Assembly (NCBI GenBank): GCA_905221615.1
Contig: CAJNDT010005468.1
Span: forward strand, 372,001 to 436,000
DNA from: Symbiodinium sp. CCMP2592
Lineage: Eukaryota; Sar; Dinophyceae; Suessiales; Symbiodiniaceae
Direction of reading: 5' to 3'
Length of the DNA stretch: 64,000 nt
The position numbers and the translations under genes were made by a program. Positions 46,237 to 56,913 of this stretch are shown here, in pieces (position 1 is the first letter of the stretch; each line of letters begins with the position of its first letter). The notes beneath the pieces are model-generated. The model ran no database searches, had not been told where the DNA came from, and saw only the letters and a list, made by a program, of their open reading frames with translations.

Positions 46237-46352
46237 TACTTGGAGGTTCATGGGTAGTTATAAGTAGGGCTATAACTAGGGTAACTATACTTATAACCCT
46301 AATTCGGGGACTTATAACCCCACTTATGTTTACCCCTGAACCTCCAAGTAAA
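46237..46352. mobile_element. MITE family B copy
   Basis: CTACTTGGAGGTTCATGGGT to ACCCCTGAACCTCCAAGTA, directly upstream of an exon-like block. Confidence 0.8.
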
Positions 46353-46359
46353 CTCCCTG

Positions 46360-46463
46360 AAGAGAAGCGCCGCCGAGGCCTCGCCGGCCTCCACACAGTC
46401 GCCGGCAGATCTGCGACTGGCGGTGTCGTCCCTGAGCTCCCTGGCCCAGGCCCGGTTCGGGCG
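46360..46463 (+). CDS. Candidate exon, helical
   Basis: After CCCTGAAG the frame reads RSAAEASPASTQSPADLRLA then VSSLSSLAQARFG, ending at GTTTCC, the start of a family G element. A second plus frame is also open, so the frame is moderately sure. Confidence 0.35.
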
Positions 46464-46664
46464 GTTTCCAAATTATGGTCCCTTTTTGGGTACTCTAAAT
46501 ACTTAGGAGCTGAGTGGATACACTTTACACTTTTTGGGATAATACTGGCCACTCTAAAACTGAAAGTGTACACTTTTGGGGGCTTATGAACTCAGCAAGT
46601 AAGAATAGTAGGTGCCATATTATAATAGGGACCCAAAAGGGACCATAATTGTCGCTCAGTCTTG
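46458..46664. mobile_element. MITE family G copy 2 with nested family C copy 2
   Basis: GGGCGGTTTCCAAATTATGG to GGGACCATAATTGTCGCTCAG. A complete family C element (46,509-46,596) interrupts it. As in copy 1, GT lies in the left arm and AG at the right edge. Confidence 0.65.
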
Positions 46665-46666
46665 AT

Positions 46667-46796
46667 AGGAGGCAAAAAAAAAGGGGGTTTTTGCCTATGT
46701 GGGTTTAGTAGGGACTAGGGTTCCCATAATAGGATTCATATTAAGGAATCCCTACCCCAAGAATCTTAAACCCCCCTCTTGGCCTCCCATCAGTGA
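46667..46796. mobile_element. MITE family I copy 2
   Basis: TAGGAGGCAAAAAAAAAGGG to CTTGGCCTCCCATCA, same order of inner blocks as copy 1. Only a few bases separate it from family G copy 2. Confidence 0.7.
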
Positions 46797-46850
46797 ACTC
46801 TCGGAGCTTTGAAAGGTGGTTTGGGCTTTTGGTGTTCAGGGTTTTGGTGG

Positions 46851-46972
46851 GTACTTGGAGGTTCCGGGGTAGCTATAAGTGGGGTTATAAGTCCCCTAAT
46901 ATGAGTTATAAGTATACCTACCCGGACCTACCCTACTTGTAACCCCACTTATAACTACCCATGAACCTCCAA
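46851..46972. mobile_element. MITE family B copy
   Basis: GTACTTGGAGGTTCCGGGGT to ACCCATGAACCTCCAAGAG. The left edge supplies a GT. Confidence 0.75.
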
Positions 46973-47424
46973 GAGGGGTCTTGGGTGTAAGGTTTGTCAG
47001 GTTTTGGAATTTAGGGTTGTTTAGAGCTGTAGGGCCTGGCGGATTGGCCTTGAGCCTCGAGAACAGGACAGCCAGGGAGACCTACAAGACTGTAACACAC
47101 AGCTATCTTAAACACAACTAGCATTGTTAGGATATAGGGTTCGGGTTGGCCATTATGATTGAGGAGAGTCTCTTGTGCCGCGGGAGCCCCACAGCACTCA
47201 ATTGGATCCGAAACTTGCTTGAACCTACATCCACTTGGGACTTTCAGGAAGTTGGAACCCCAACATAAAGCCTGAGTAGTTCGCTATCCTATTCCGCAGG
47301 GTTCCTAGTAACTTTCTTCATACCAAATATGTCCCCCAAACCCCACCAAAAAACCCTACTGAAATTTGTCGAACGTGAATAGCTGGATCCAGGGTCTTGG
47401 GCACCCGAAGTTAAACACCCCAAG

Positions 47425-47514
47425 TCTGACAAGGCCACAGCCCGCGGCACTACCAGCCGGCTCCGTGCGATGACGCCGACGGCTGCAATCAAAGATGGCT
47501 CGCCGACCCAGCGT
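47425..47514 (+). CDS. Candidate host exon (phase 0-0)
   Basis: Exactly 30 codons, SDKATARGTTSRLRAMTPTA then AIKDGSPTQR, between ACCCCAAG and the donor GTATTC. Basic, Thr/Ser-rich. Function unknown. Confidence 0.4.
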
Positions 47515-47769
47515 GTATTCTAGCTGTATACGACCGCGTATGAGATCATACTTCTATGGCATTCTATGGTGCGAATAGCCGCTTCTATGCGGGTTTACTC
47601 AACTATTCTTGGTGTGGATCGTTGAACTTCTTGTAACCATTTTTTGCGGTTCATTGGTTTAAACTGCAGGGTTTCTGACCCTTCACCCGAAACCCACACA
47701 GCGCCAGGGTGGTTTTTCACCCCTGGGCGGGGAGGATGGCAAGGTTTCAGGGTTTAGGGAGCCTGAAGC

Positions 47770-47876
47770 GGGAGTTTCCGCAAATTAAGGGTCCCTTATT
47801 GTGGCGTCCTTATAACAAGGATCCCTACTATTTAGGGTGCTATATTTCTTAGGCTCCCCTATTTTCGGAAACTCCC
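47770..47876. mobile_element. MITE family A copy 7
   Basis: GGGAGTTTCCGCAAATT to ATTTTCGGAAACTCCC. The left arm carries one substitution. Inverted orientation of the inner block compared with copy 6. Confidence 0.78.
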
Positions 47877-48188
47877 AAACAGTCTTGGCATGCGGAGGTT
47901 CCGCGAAAATTGCTTAGACTGTCAAAGGCCTTCGGTATCATCTGAGATTTCCGAAGTCGAGTCTTAACTACAACCTTTTCAGAACACATGTAAAGCTATG
48001 TGGAATCACAGCGGATGCAGTTGCACCATCAAATACGACCTCTGATCAGCCACTTGAAACAGCCAGCCAAAATCAGAGACTTTGTTTCGAGTGCATGGTG
48101 TCATATCAGAACAGTTTATACCCTCTCATGTCATGTCATCTCATAGTAGAGGCTCCTTGGCCAAGGTGTCTGGTTTCATAGCGGTCAC

Positions 48189-48317
48189 CTTGTAGCAGAA
48201 GATACGTTGGTCCATGCCCCATATCTCGTTCCATGTTCCGTAGCTCTGGAGCCTGAACTCGACGTTTGCTGTAATTGGTGTCGTTTCGCTTCGAGCTGAG
48301 GTGCTTTGCAAAACCAA
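48189..48317 (-). CDS. Minus-strand host exon, strongly protein-like
   Basis: On the minus strand CATTAACCAG is followed by exactly 43 codons, LVLQSTSARSETTPITANVE, FRLQSYGTWNEIWGMDQRIF, CYK, and a GTGACC donor. Phase 0-0. Aromatic and charged residues are balanced. It is among the best unassigned exon candidates. Function unknown. Confidence 0.55.
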
Positions 48318-48359
48318 CTGGTTAATGTGGAGGACAGCATTCAATGCCAGGGGTTTTGG

Positions 48360-49156
48360 CGTCTAAGAGAGTTTTGGGTTTGAGTTTTGCGACGTTGAGA
48401 TCAACGGATGGCAAGGTCGGAATGTGACGAGGGTCTGTGGTTCAAGTGCATAGCGCTCAGGATGCAGGTCTCCAGGTTTCAGCAACTAAAACTCTCCAAC
48501 GCTGCTGCCAAGACCCGGAGCCATGTCTACCCTGAATAACTCCAAGACACTGCCTTGAATCTTACAAACCAAAACCCGAATCCTAGACTCTGTATCGTAT
48601 ACTCGAAGACAAGGGGCTCAACCAAGAAGCGAAACCGGGATCGACACGTTAGATCCGCGATAACTACGGCAGATCCCAAATCTGTGCTATCCTCGAATCC
48701 TAAACCCTGCACCTGAAAAACTGATCCGTGCGCATCGGAGCCCAAACCCCGAACTCCTAAGCCCTGAACCCGAAACTGCCCGAAACCCTAAACCTCAACT
48801 CTCAGATGCGGACTTCAGGAGAGGCTGAACGCTCAGATCCTCCGCGTGCAGCAGCAGGAGAGGGCCTGACTTTCGCCGTAGCGCTGCACGGCAGTGGTAG
48901 TGGTTCTGTTCCGTTCCCAATCGCACGCGTCCAGAGACGTCCAGGGCCGCCCGAGCTCGAAGACTCGGCCATCTACGACAGCTGAGGGAAGATACGTCAT
49001 CAAGATAACAAAGCAAGGCACTCGAACCGTAGCTCCAAGCAGTGCAGTGGTAGTGGTAGTACTATTAGGTTTGTGCATGTTTTAAGCATTCGTCATGAAT
49101 GAACTGAGTTGTGACGAGAGGCCTCACAACCCATCTTAAACCCGAAACCCCGAACC
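48360..49156. other. Host DNA with weak exon signs
   Basis: Plus-strand blocks RRPGPPELEDSAIYDS (about 48,931-48,980) and GRYVIKITKQGTRT (48,988-49,029, with GTAGCT donor) are open in different phases. No clear repeats. Confidence 0.3.
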
Positions 49157-49273
49157 GTACTTGGAGGTTCATGGGTAGTTACACGTAGGGTTATAAGTAG
49201 GGTAACTATGCTTATAACCCTAACTAAGGGACCTATAACCCCACTTATAACTACCCCTGAACCTCCAAGTAAA
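49157..49273. mobile_element. MITE family B copy
   Basis: GTACTTGGAGGTTCATGGGT to ACCCCTGAACCTCCAAGTA. Confidence 0.8.
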
Positions 49274-49295
49274 CCCTTAAACAGCCACCTCACAG

Positions 49296-49388
49296 GGCGA
49301 TCGGCTCCGAGACGTTGCCTTGTCCCGGATGGAGGTCCCCGACGGAAAGTTTGCTTGGAGCTGGGTTGTCCGTTGGGATCTTTTTTGA
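49296..49388 (+). CDS. Candidate host exon after a family B MITE
   Basis: After CACCTCACAG the frame reads GDRLRDVALSRMEVPDGKFA then WSWVVRWDLF. A GTTGTC donor inside would end it after WSW. Helix plus Trp-rich end. Function unknown. Confidence 0.45.
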   Translation, partial: GDRLRDVALSRMEVPDGKFAWSWVVRWDLF

Positions 49389-49763
49389 TTTCCCCTACTA
49401 TTCTGTAGAGAACCCTAATAGTAAGAAATGTTCAAATGGCTTAACGGACAACTCGGTACGGTGATTTAGCGTTTGGCTATTTGGGGTTTGGGGACCGAAG
49501 GTAGGGGTTTGGGGTTCCGGGGTTGAATGGACTGCTTGAAGACCCGATGTGTCTTTACCTCGTTCGTAAATGCCAAGAAATTGCTGTAATTACGCTATTA
49601 TTACGATCCTAGCTATGACCTATGACAGGACCTATGAGCTTACTTACTTACTTACGTCCCCAAGTCTTGCAAGTAGCCCTCTTATTTGTGCAGATGGGGG
49701 GTAGGGGGGGGGGGGGTTGGGACAGGAACTGGCGAGAAGCTGTTAGCCTTTGTTCTCCTTCAG

Positions 49764-49850
49764 AGTCGTCGCTTTGTTGTTGGGCGGTGCGAGGTGTCCG
49801 AGCGAGGCAGCGGGAGTTCCAGGATTCAGAGGTTGCTCCTGAGAGGGGTC
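49764..49850 (+). CDS. Candidate host exon
   Basis: A strong pyrimidine tract (GTTCTCCTTCAG) precedes SRRFVVGRCEVSERGSGSSR then IQRLLLRGVYKG. The donor is probably one of the GT sites at 49,848-49,880. Function unknown. Confidence 0.45.
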
Positions 49851-49874
49851 TACAAGGGATCTACAGTCAGTAGT

Positions 49875-50130
49875 AGGGTTCTATGGTATAGGGGCTTTAA
49901 GAATTACCTATACTACTTTTTTGGGGCGGCATCGGTGTGCTTTGGCGTAGCGATGTGGTCTGCGCCATGAGACGGAGGGCCTTGATGAGGCCCCCGCCTT
50001 CGAGGTTAAGACCCTACTTGGAGGTTCATGGGTAGTTATACGTAGGGTTATAAGTAGGGAAACTATACGTATAACTCATAACAGGGGACTTATAACACCA
50101 TTTACAACTACCCCTGACCCTCCAAGTAGC
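49875..50130. mobile_element. Solo family D left end and MITE family B copy
   Basis: TATAGGGGCTTTAAGAATTACC at 49,878 is the left part of family D only. 50,013-50,130 is a full family B element (CTACTTGGAGGTTCATGGGT to CTGACCCTCCAAGTAG). Confidence 0.65.
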
Positions 50131-50480
50131 CTTGCGAGAACTTCCGGTTCTGAATCTCGCAGGACCTTAGAAGTTTGGGCTTGATTTGGAAAGGCTTGAG
50201 GCCTAAGCCCAAAGTTTACACTACACTCACAATACGTCAAAGTCAGTCGCCTACACGAAAAACGCAAGTTAAGCCCAGAAGAGACCTTCGTAATCATACT
50301 TATGTCATAATCTTTTTTCGTGTCGATGCAGAGCTTGCTTGTGCCTCTCCAGAAAGCCGAGGAAACTTGAGCACTGCACACAAAAACAGGGTTCTGTTCC
50401 GTTATAATATACTATACCAATTCTGTTGCATTATATTGTAGTATACTCGTGACTGCACCTTAAGCCTGGCACATGCTGAG

Positions 50481-50564
50481 GCCAAGGTAGGTGCCTTCGA
50501 GACCCTCCAGCCGAAGTTCGATCGCCGCATTGCGGAGCTGTCGGGCAGTGCTGGAAGCTCAAAG
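50481..50564 (+). CDS. Candidate exon of the helical series
   Basis: After ACATGCTGAG the frame reads AKVGAFETLQPKFDRRIAEL then SGSAGSSK. Amphipathic heptads. A smaller exon starting after CTTCGAG is also possible. Confidence 0.4.
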
Positions 50565-51096
50565 GGTTTGAGGGATTTTAGAGTTTAGGTCCGTCTTGGG
50601 CGTGGCTTCGAGTTTAGAGTCTAGGGCTTTGAGCTTTAGGGTGTTGGGGTGGAGGGGTTTAGGGGTTAAGGTGGGTTCAGTTTGACCTCAAACCCTAGGC
50701 CCCAGAGCCCAAAATTACGTCAAAAAGACCCTGAGGGCCAAGGTTAGCTTCAGACACGATGCTCAGACGGTGCTCAGCCTGTGAACGCTTCTGGTCGCAG
50801 TGATGAGTTGTGAAGGGTATACATGCCTGAGTGAAGCTTGCATCTTACTCTGTCGCCATGCACAATCTCTCGATATGTTGGCTGAGTTCAGCTTCGGTCT
50901 GTTCAAACGAGCTTCTTGTTCAGCCAAGCGACCCCCCTCTCTTCTCCGAATGTGGGGCCTGGCTCCTTCTGACTGAGCCTGAAAGCTAGCGACTCCCCCC
51001 AAAAAAAGCGTGCAGGGATCTCTGTAAACCCTTTAAGGGCTCCTTTGTAGGTACCATAGGAGTTCTATACGGGTTCTTCTGTAGCAGCTGCCGCAG

Positions 51097-51174
51097 GTGA
51101 AGGGGTTGAGCGACGAGATGCAGTCCCAGTCTTCCGCTCAGGGCAGTGGGTGGGGCCAGGGGGGATCTTCGGAG
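51097..51174 (+). CDS. Candidate exon of the helical series (phase 0-0)
   Basis: 26 codons, VKGLSDEMQSQSSAQGSGWG then QGGSSE, from GCTGCCGCAG to the donor GTTTAA. Short helix then a flexible Gly/Ser segment. Confidence 0.45.
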
Positions 51175-51593
51175 GTTTAAGGTCCTAGATTTGGGGGTAT
51201 TGAGCGTTGGCACCGATCCTTGTAGTATATAGAGAGGCTCGGGATGTGATTGGGGCTCCGGGGTTCGAAGCCTTCTTGGTTTTCCAGGATTTGGTTTGTG
51301 CGCATTTGGGGTCATCCCGCGTTTCGACGTTGTATAACTAGAACTGTCGAGGGCATTTCGGGGCTTGAGGTTGGGCGTCGCATAGTTCCAAGTGGCGAGA
51401 TTGGATGGAGAGCTTCGAGCCTTGGAGCTTGGGCATTGAAGCTGGGGGGTTTCGAGGGCTTGGACGGCGTGGCTTCGATATTAAAGCGCATCCTTCAGAG
51501 TGAGGCCGTAGGTTTGTGTTCTTAATCCCTTAGAGCTCTTCCTCCGCATGAAACCTGTGACTTAGTATGGCGAATTCGAATGCAGGCAAGCTC

Positions 51594-51707
51594 CACTTGG
51601 AGGTTCATGGGTAGTTATAAGTAGGGTTATAAGTCCCCGAATATGAGTTATAAGTATAGTTACCCTACTTACAACCCTACTTATAACTACCCATGAACCT
51701 CCAAGCA
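51594..51707. mobile_element. MITE family B copy
   Basis: ACTTGGAGGTTCATGGGTAG to ACTACCCATGAACCTCCAAG; very symmetrical copy. Confidence 0.82.
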
Positions 51708-52019
51708 CCCTAAACCCTCAACCTTCAGCCTTCAACTCTCAAAGCAGCCCGGCCCTAAGAGCCCGAAACCCACAAAGCACTGCAAGAAGGGGATCCCCCG
51801 GACCTCCTGCAGTGGACAAGGGCCCTGTAAGCCCTGAAGCGTCGGAGCCCTAAACCTACGATCCGTAAACTGAAAGAAAGATGTCTAGACTCTTATCCCG
51901 AATATCCCGACTCCCTTAACTAAAAGCCCTCAGAAGAGAGTCCTTAGGGCCTTCAGGGTTTTGCGTTTTGGGTTTAGGGCTCAGGGTAAAAAAAGCCAGA
52001 GCCCACACCAAAGGCTTCG

Positions 52020-52110
52020 GCGGGTAGATAAGTAGGGCATCTATGCTTATATCTCATATTCAGGGGACTTCTAACCCTTCTTATAACTACCCATGAGCCT
52101 CCATGTGAAA
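52020..52110. mobile_element. Truncated MITE family B (right part)
   Basis: Only the interior from GATAAGTAGGGC and the right end CTACCCATGAGCCTCCA remain. It ends about 45 bases before an exon candidate. Confidence 0.6.
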
Positions 52111-52154
52111 ACCAATTCCAAAGCTCCCAGCAAAGGCTTCGGCGGGTGGATCAG

Positions 52155-52247
52155 ATCGACTCCCGGCTCTGGGACTGGCGACACCAGCTCGAGGAAGAGA
52201 TCCGCGGACGCCTCTCTGAGGCCAGAGCTCCTAGGGGAGCCTTCAGG
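52155..52247 (+). CDS. Candidate exon of the helical series (phase 0-0)
   Basis: 31 codons, IDSRLWDWRHQLEEEIRGRL then SEARAPRGAFR, from GTGGATCAG to the donor GTTCCT. Strong amphipathic helix with Leu/Trp at heptad positions. The next element is a family E MITE. Confidence 0.5.
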
Positions 52248-52257
52248 GTTCCTTTAA

Positions 52258-52368
52258 AGTAAAAGCCAGAAAGTTGGAATATGGTTTCAGGGTAGGATAC
52301 CCTATAATTTACCATAAAGGGCTTAGGATTTTCATATTCCAACTTTCTGGCATTTACGTTAAAGGGTA
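52258..52368. mobile_element. MITE family E copy 2
   Basis: AAAAGCCAGAAAGTTGGAAT at the left, ATTCCAACTTTCTGGCATTT at the right. The centre has CCCTATAATTTACC as in copy 1. Confidence 0.72.
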
Positions 52369-52418
52369 CCAGAAGGGCTCCCTTAGGGTTCGATTGAGGG
52401 TTTAGGGTTTTGGGATAT

Positions 52419-52522
52419 GGGGGTTTCCGAAAACAGGGGACCCGCATAGAGTACCCCAATATAGTAGGATCCTTATTATAAGGACCCCAAATTATGGTAC
52501 CCCTAATTTTCGGAAACTCCCC
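52419..52522. mobile_element. MITE family A copy 8
   Basis: GGGGTTTCCGAAAACAGGGG to TAATTTTCGGAAACTCCCC. Confidence 0.8.
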
Positions 52523-53423
52523 GAACTCCTCCCGAAGTTCCCGAAAAGAGGGCCCCAGAAGAGGGGAAAGGGCTCACAGTTTAGAGCCTGCCGGGTTAGA
52601 GAAGGTTCCTTTATAAGGGGGCTTGGGCTTCCCTTATTGGGTTTTGGGTTTTGCTTGAAGCCTGCCCTTTAAAGGGAAGCGTTTTTTTCCGAAGGAGCAG
52701 CGCCCAAAGTTCCCTAGGATGCCCAGTCGTACCCTTATCCCTTTTTTGTAGTCCTAGGTTCCTTATAGGTTACCCAATACCAAAAAAGGAGCCCTGCTCA
52801 GTCCTGGCTTACTGGGTATCCTAGTTCCCCCAAAAGAGAGCAGGGCAGAGCGCTTTTAAGTTTAGGGCCCGGGGATCCTTGAAAGGGTGAAGAGAGAGCC
52901 CCGGTTTAAGGAGGTTTCGGGGTTCCTTTAAATCGCGGTTGGGCTTCCGTTAAGGGGTTTTGGGATTGCTTTAAGGGTTCCAAGAAAAGGGAAGGGTGTG
53001 CAACAATGTCATGTAAAGGGTTTATGAAGGTTTTGGAAGTCCTTAAACCGAATTAGAAATACGACCTACCGAAGGCCCAGCCTTTTTAAGTGCACAGGTT
53101 TTCGAGATTAGAGGAGATTAGAGGAGGCACCTTGAAGGGAAGTGTATATCCTAAGGTAGGGTGACTTCCGAGGATTGAAAACCGGCCTGAAGAGACTTTT
53201 CCCCAAAAACCCTTGTGGAGGGCGTGCAGCGTTTAGAAAATTAGATTTAGGATGATTAACGGGTTAAGGGTTTAGGGTTTTAGGGCTTATTATGGCTTTC
53301 AAAAGCTGACGGTCAAGCAGTTCACATCGGTTTAGGGTTTAGGAAGCTCAGAGCACTTTTCAAAGCCAAGGATTTCCTGTCACGAGAACCCACCTTGACC
53401 CAAATCCCAATCCCCACATCTAC
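52523..53423. other. Host DNA, nested-repeat copy, no gene
   Basis: 52,725-52,815 is a copy of the repeat nested in family F. The rest is G/A-skewed with GGGTTTCCTTTAAGGG-like strings. No exon-like block seen. Confidence 0.45.
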
Positions 53424-53737
53424 TACAGGGGCCTAAATAATTACCTATATGTTTTGGGGATTCTTGATTGTGTTTACCGTACAACGAGCCCCTAAACCCT
53501 ATTCTAATTATCAAGGCACCTGCATCTATCCCTCAAACCAAACCCTTACCTTACCCCTGCTTGGAGGTTCAAGGGTAGTTCTGAGTAGGTTATAAGTAGG
53601 GTAACTATACTTATAACTCATATTGGGGGACTTATAACCCCACTTATAACTACCCTAAACCCTAGTTCCTAAACCTATAACCCTATAGATCCCTTTAAAG
53701 GAACCCCACTTATGACTACCCCTGAACCTCCAAGTGG
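53424..53737. mobile_element. MITE family D copy followed by long-form MITE B (copy L3)
   Basis: 53,430-53,525 is family D (AGGGGCCTAAATAATTACCT to TTATCAAGGCACC). 53,562-53,737 is the long form of B with the CCCTATAGATCCCTTTAAAG module before the terminal CCTGAACCTCCAAGTGG. Confidence 0.65.
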
Positions 53738-53756
53738 ACCTCGTCGACCTAATCAG

Positions 53757-53838
53757 GTGGAGCAGACACTGCAGCAAACCGCGTCCTCGCAACGCATCAC
53801 GAAAGCCTCCGCGGAAGATTCAGCAGCATGGTCTTCAA
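53757..53838 (+). CDS. Candidate exon of the helical series
   Basis: After CTAATCAG the frame reads VEQTLQQTASSQRITKASAE then DSAAW. It follows a family B element by 20 bases. The donor is uncertain. Confidence 0.45.
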
Positions 53839-54629
53839 GACCCTATACCTTAGACCCTAAACCCCTAAACCCTGAACACCTACGCAAGGGCCCACAGAGT
53901 TTGCATGATTTGATGTTTGGAGCTCGATGTTCGGGTGTTTCCGTTAGTTACTTGGGGTTTAGGGCCCTCGTAGCAAAGTACACGAGGCACTGGTATAGGC
54001 TTTAGGTGTAGCGTTGGCAGGTTTAGGGTTTAAGGGTTAAGGGCTTTGGTTTGGGAGTTAGGGTTGAGGCTTGAGGGGTGTAATTGTCCATTGCGGGCAG
54101 TCCTTCTCTCCAAACTCTAAACCAGCAGATAGTATGTGTATGTATACAGATAGGCACATGTTTAGGCGTGTGTGTGTGTGTACGTAGTGTGCAGCAACAA
54201 GTTTCTACTGCTGCCTTGCCTTCCCGAAACCCAGAGGCCTCGCTACCAAACCTAATCGCATCCACTTAGACTGCCGATGTACTTGTAGGATGGTAGACCC
54301 CCAAGGCTCTCTTTCAAGTACTAAGGCGTGTACAGCAAAGAAGAATCCGCCCCTAAACCCCAATAATCCCAAAAAACCTTACGGCAAACCCTAAGCCCTA
54401 AACCCTAAACGACCCTTCGGTCACCAACCAGACCTTAGGCCTTAAAGACTCCTTAAAGGATCCGAAGCCCTGAGCCCTAAAGATCTCAAGCTCTGCACCT
54501 GAACTCTAAAGATCAAACAAAGATGCCCAGGACTGAGGGTCACCAGATTCATCCCAAATCCAAGGCGCTTTAAACCCAACCTGAGCCCCAAAAGATCCCA
54601 CCTCTAAAATCGAGAAGTCACCAAACTTA

Positions 54630-54905
54630 TGGTGGGTGTGTACACATGTGTATGTATATATATATATCTATATATATATATATATATATACATATGTGTG
54701 TGTATATGTAAATACATATGTACTTTCGGCATGAAGATGTGTGTGTACGTACGTACGGAAAAGTCTGTATACGTCTGTGTACCCATACATACATATATAT
54801 ATATATATGGTATACACATACATATGTGTGTATGCAAAGAATGTGCTAGAGAACAGATGATAGTATAGGTATTGTATGTGCATATACATATATATATATA
54901 TATAC
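54630..54905. repeat. (TA)n/(GTAT)n microsatellite cluster
   Basis: Several TA runs mixed with ACATATGTGTG and GTATAC units. All open frames (Tyr/Ile or Val/Cys rich) are artefacts. 54,160-54,186 is a shorter (GT)n. Confidence 0.9.
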
Positions 54906-55329
54906 TCTGTAACTCAGGCCAAGAAGATGGCGACTCGACTCCTCAGGCGCGTCTGCTGAGTGAGTTTGGTGTACGGATGTCATAGGCATAGGGTTTTGCG
55001 CTGTGTCTGTTACAGGGGTTGGTGTGGGGTTTAATATAAGGCCTCGGGGTGAGCCTCGGGTGAGATTAGATACGTTCGGGCGAGAGATGTCAGCTTCTTG
55101 ATTCAGAGGTAGGGTCTAGAGTTATGTTGGGCTTAGGGTTGCAGGTCTAGGGTAATGTTGGGTTAGGATTCAAGGTTTCAGGTGCAGGACTTACGAAGCG
55201 TAGCAGGGTTTCGGACACAAGTGGGATGGACATGTTGTGAGGCAAAAGGGCTGAAGCGTTGAGCCCAGCGGTCGGGGGCTTTTGCAGTCCTGGTGGTTCC
55301 AGTATGGATGTGCCAGAGCGCATACTAAC

Positions 55330-55497
55330 TCACACCACTCCGGCGATGCTTGATGACCTAGGACAATCTATATGTGTACTTCCCCTCTTCTCGGTATTTC
55401 TCAATGCTGCGGCGAAGTAGTTCCTTATGCACTTAGCCATTGCACAAGGATCGAGGGTGCCCTGGAAGAGCACCATGCCAACGCAGAGGACCCCGCT
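55330..55497 (-). CDS. Minus-strand terminal exon candidate
   Basis: On the minus strand TTTAACCCGTAG is followed by 55 codons to a TGA: SGVLCVGMVLFQGTLDPCAM, AKCIRNYFAAALRNTEKRGS, THIDCPRSSSIAGVV. Protein-like throughout. It lies inside the span of the plus-strand helical exon series, so genes on both strands overlap or one is a fragment. Function unknown. Confidence 0.45.
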   Translation of the reverse strand, partial: SGVLCVGMVLFQGTLDPCAMAKCIRNYFAAALRNTEKRGSTHIDCPRSSSIAGVV

Positions 55498-55761
55498 CTA
55501 CGGGTTAAATGCAAAGTCGAGTAGAGCACAGTTCAGGACAAGAGAGTAGAGCACAGTATAGTACACTAAGCTTTGTCAGACTATACCATATAGCGAAGAT
55601 CGTGCATCGTAAGCCGTACAAGGCTTAGTATAGTATCCCTGCAACCTGGATAATTCGCACACCTCATTTTCAAAGCTGGTTTGAGGCGTTGCAACATGAT
55701 CAAGTCCCATTCGGTCGGTCGGTCATCGGGTTTAGAGGCCGAAACCAGGCGACCCTAATAT

Positions 55762-55863
55762 GGGAGTTTCCGAAAATGAGGGGTACCTTATTCTGGGGTC
55801 CTAATAATAAGGATCCTACTATTTAGGGTACTATATTAGGGTCCCCTATTTTCGGAAACCCCC
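55762..55863. mobile_element. MITE family A copy 9
   Basis: GGGAGTTTCCGAAAATGAGG to CCTATTTTCGGAAACCCCC, followed by a partial second right end (GGTACCGCTAACTTTCGGAA). Confidence 0.78.
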
Positions 55864-56050
55864 AAATAAGGTACCGCTAACTTTCGGAAGCTCAAATGTG
55901 GGCTTGCAGCCCTGAGAAGCCCCCAGACCCCAAGCGTTCTGCGCCCGATCGAGCCTTCGAGGCTTCTTGAGAGCTCTGGGCTGGTATAAAGTTGTGTCCA
56001 TAAGAATACTTACTCTAACAATAAGAAGAATAGTAGTGAGTTCTAATGTT

Positions 56051-56077
56051 AATACCAATATGATGAATATTGGTATT
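56051..56077. repeat. 11-bp perfect hairpin in an AT island
   Basis: AATACCAATAT and ATATTGGTATT around GATGA. The surrounding 56,030-56,145 is AT-rich with ATTAATATTAGTATTAC repeats. Confidence 0.6.
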
Positions 56078-56265
56078 GATAATAATATTAGCAGTATAAA
56101 CATTAATATTAGTATTACTAATAGTACAATATATTACACCATCATTTCGAAGTTTCTTGCCTGAAAAGCATTGTGGAGACGAGAGATCCTTCAACGAACC
56201 TCACTCGGCATCACGTTGCTCAAGGAGGCACCACTTACGAAGGTGCCGATCCCATGGAGAATCTA

Positions 56266-56460
56266 ATATAGGGGCCCATATAATTACGAATACTATTTTG
56301 GCTGTTCCTCAGTATAGATATAGTATAATGGGCCCCAAAACCCTATTCTAATTGTTAAGGCCCCCACATTGCAGTATCCTTGTAGATCCCCTTTCGTAGC
56401 CCCTATATAGGCCCCGTTTTAAAGGAGCCTTATTCCTAATTAATAAGGCCCCTATACCAG
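56266..56460. mobile_element. Extended family D MITE
   Basis: ATAGGGGCCCATATAATTAC, the AACCCTATTCTAATTGTTAA right end, then a second right module ending AATTAATAAGGCCCCTATA. Confidence 0.65.
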
Positions 56461-56535
56461 TCGCTGCCTTTCGGCAGTCCCAGGTGTTCAGGTAGAGCTC
56501 AAGATTTCAGGCGCCCCAAAAGGTGGGATGGAGGT

Positions 56536-56650
56536 ACTTGGGAGGTTCTTGGGCAGTTGTATGTAGGGTTAAAAGTAGAGTAGCTATACTTACAACCCAG
56601 CTTGGGGACTTATAACCCTACTTATAACTACCCCTGAACCTCCAAGTAAA
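56536..56650. mobile_element. MITE family B copy
   Basis: GTACTTGGGAGGTTCTTGGG to ACCCCTGAACCTCCAAGTA, left arm with one insertion. The left edge GGATGGAG|GTACTT would act as a splice donor. Confidence 0.75.
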
Positions 56651-56856
56651 CCCTGTGCCACGGGCTTAGAGTCCGAGCCTAGCCAAATCCAAGCAATGAT
56701 TCCGAATATATTGGAAATAGCCAAGCTCATTACCCCAAATCTGAAATGCTTAAACCCAGCCCTTGATTCTGAATATGCTTGAAATAGCAAATATAATGCC
56801 AAGTATAATAGTAACAATAATAGCACCACCCAAAAATAGCAAGACGAGGATGCAAG

Positions 56857-56913
56857 CACCGGCATCGTCCAGCTCCACTCGCGCCTCGAAGAGTTGGAGG
56901 AGCCCGCATTTCG
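56857..56913 (+). CDS. Candidate exon of the helical series
   Basis: After GGATGCAAG the frame reads TGIVQLHSRLEELEEPAFR. Clear coiled-coil heptads (HSRLEELEE). Confidence 0.4.

Noticed and set aside
54604-54889. Tyr/Ile-rich and Val/Cys-rich open frames
   Set aside because: Produced by the TA/GTAT microsatellite.
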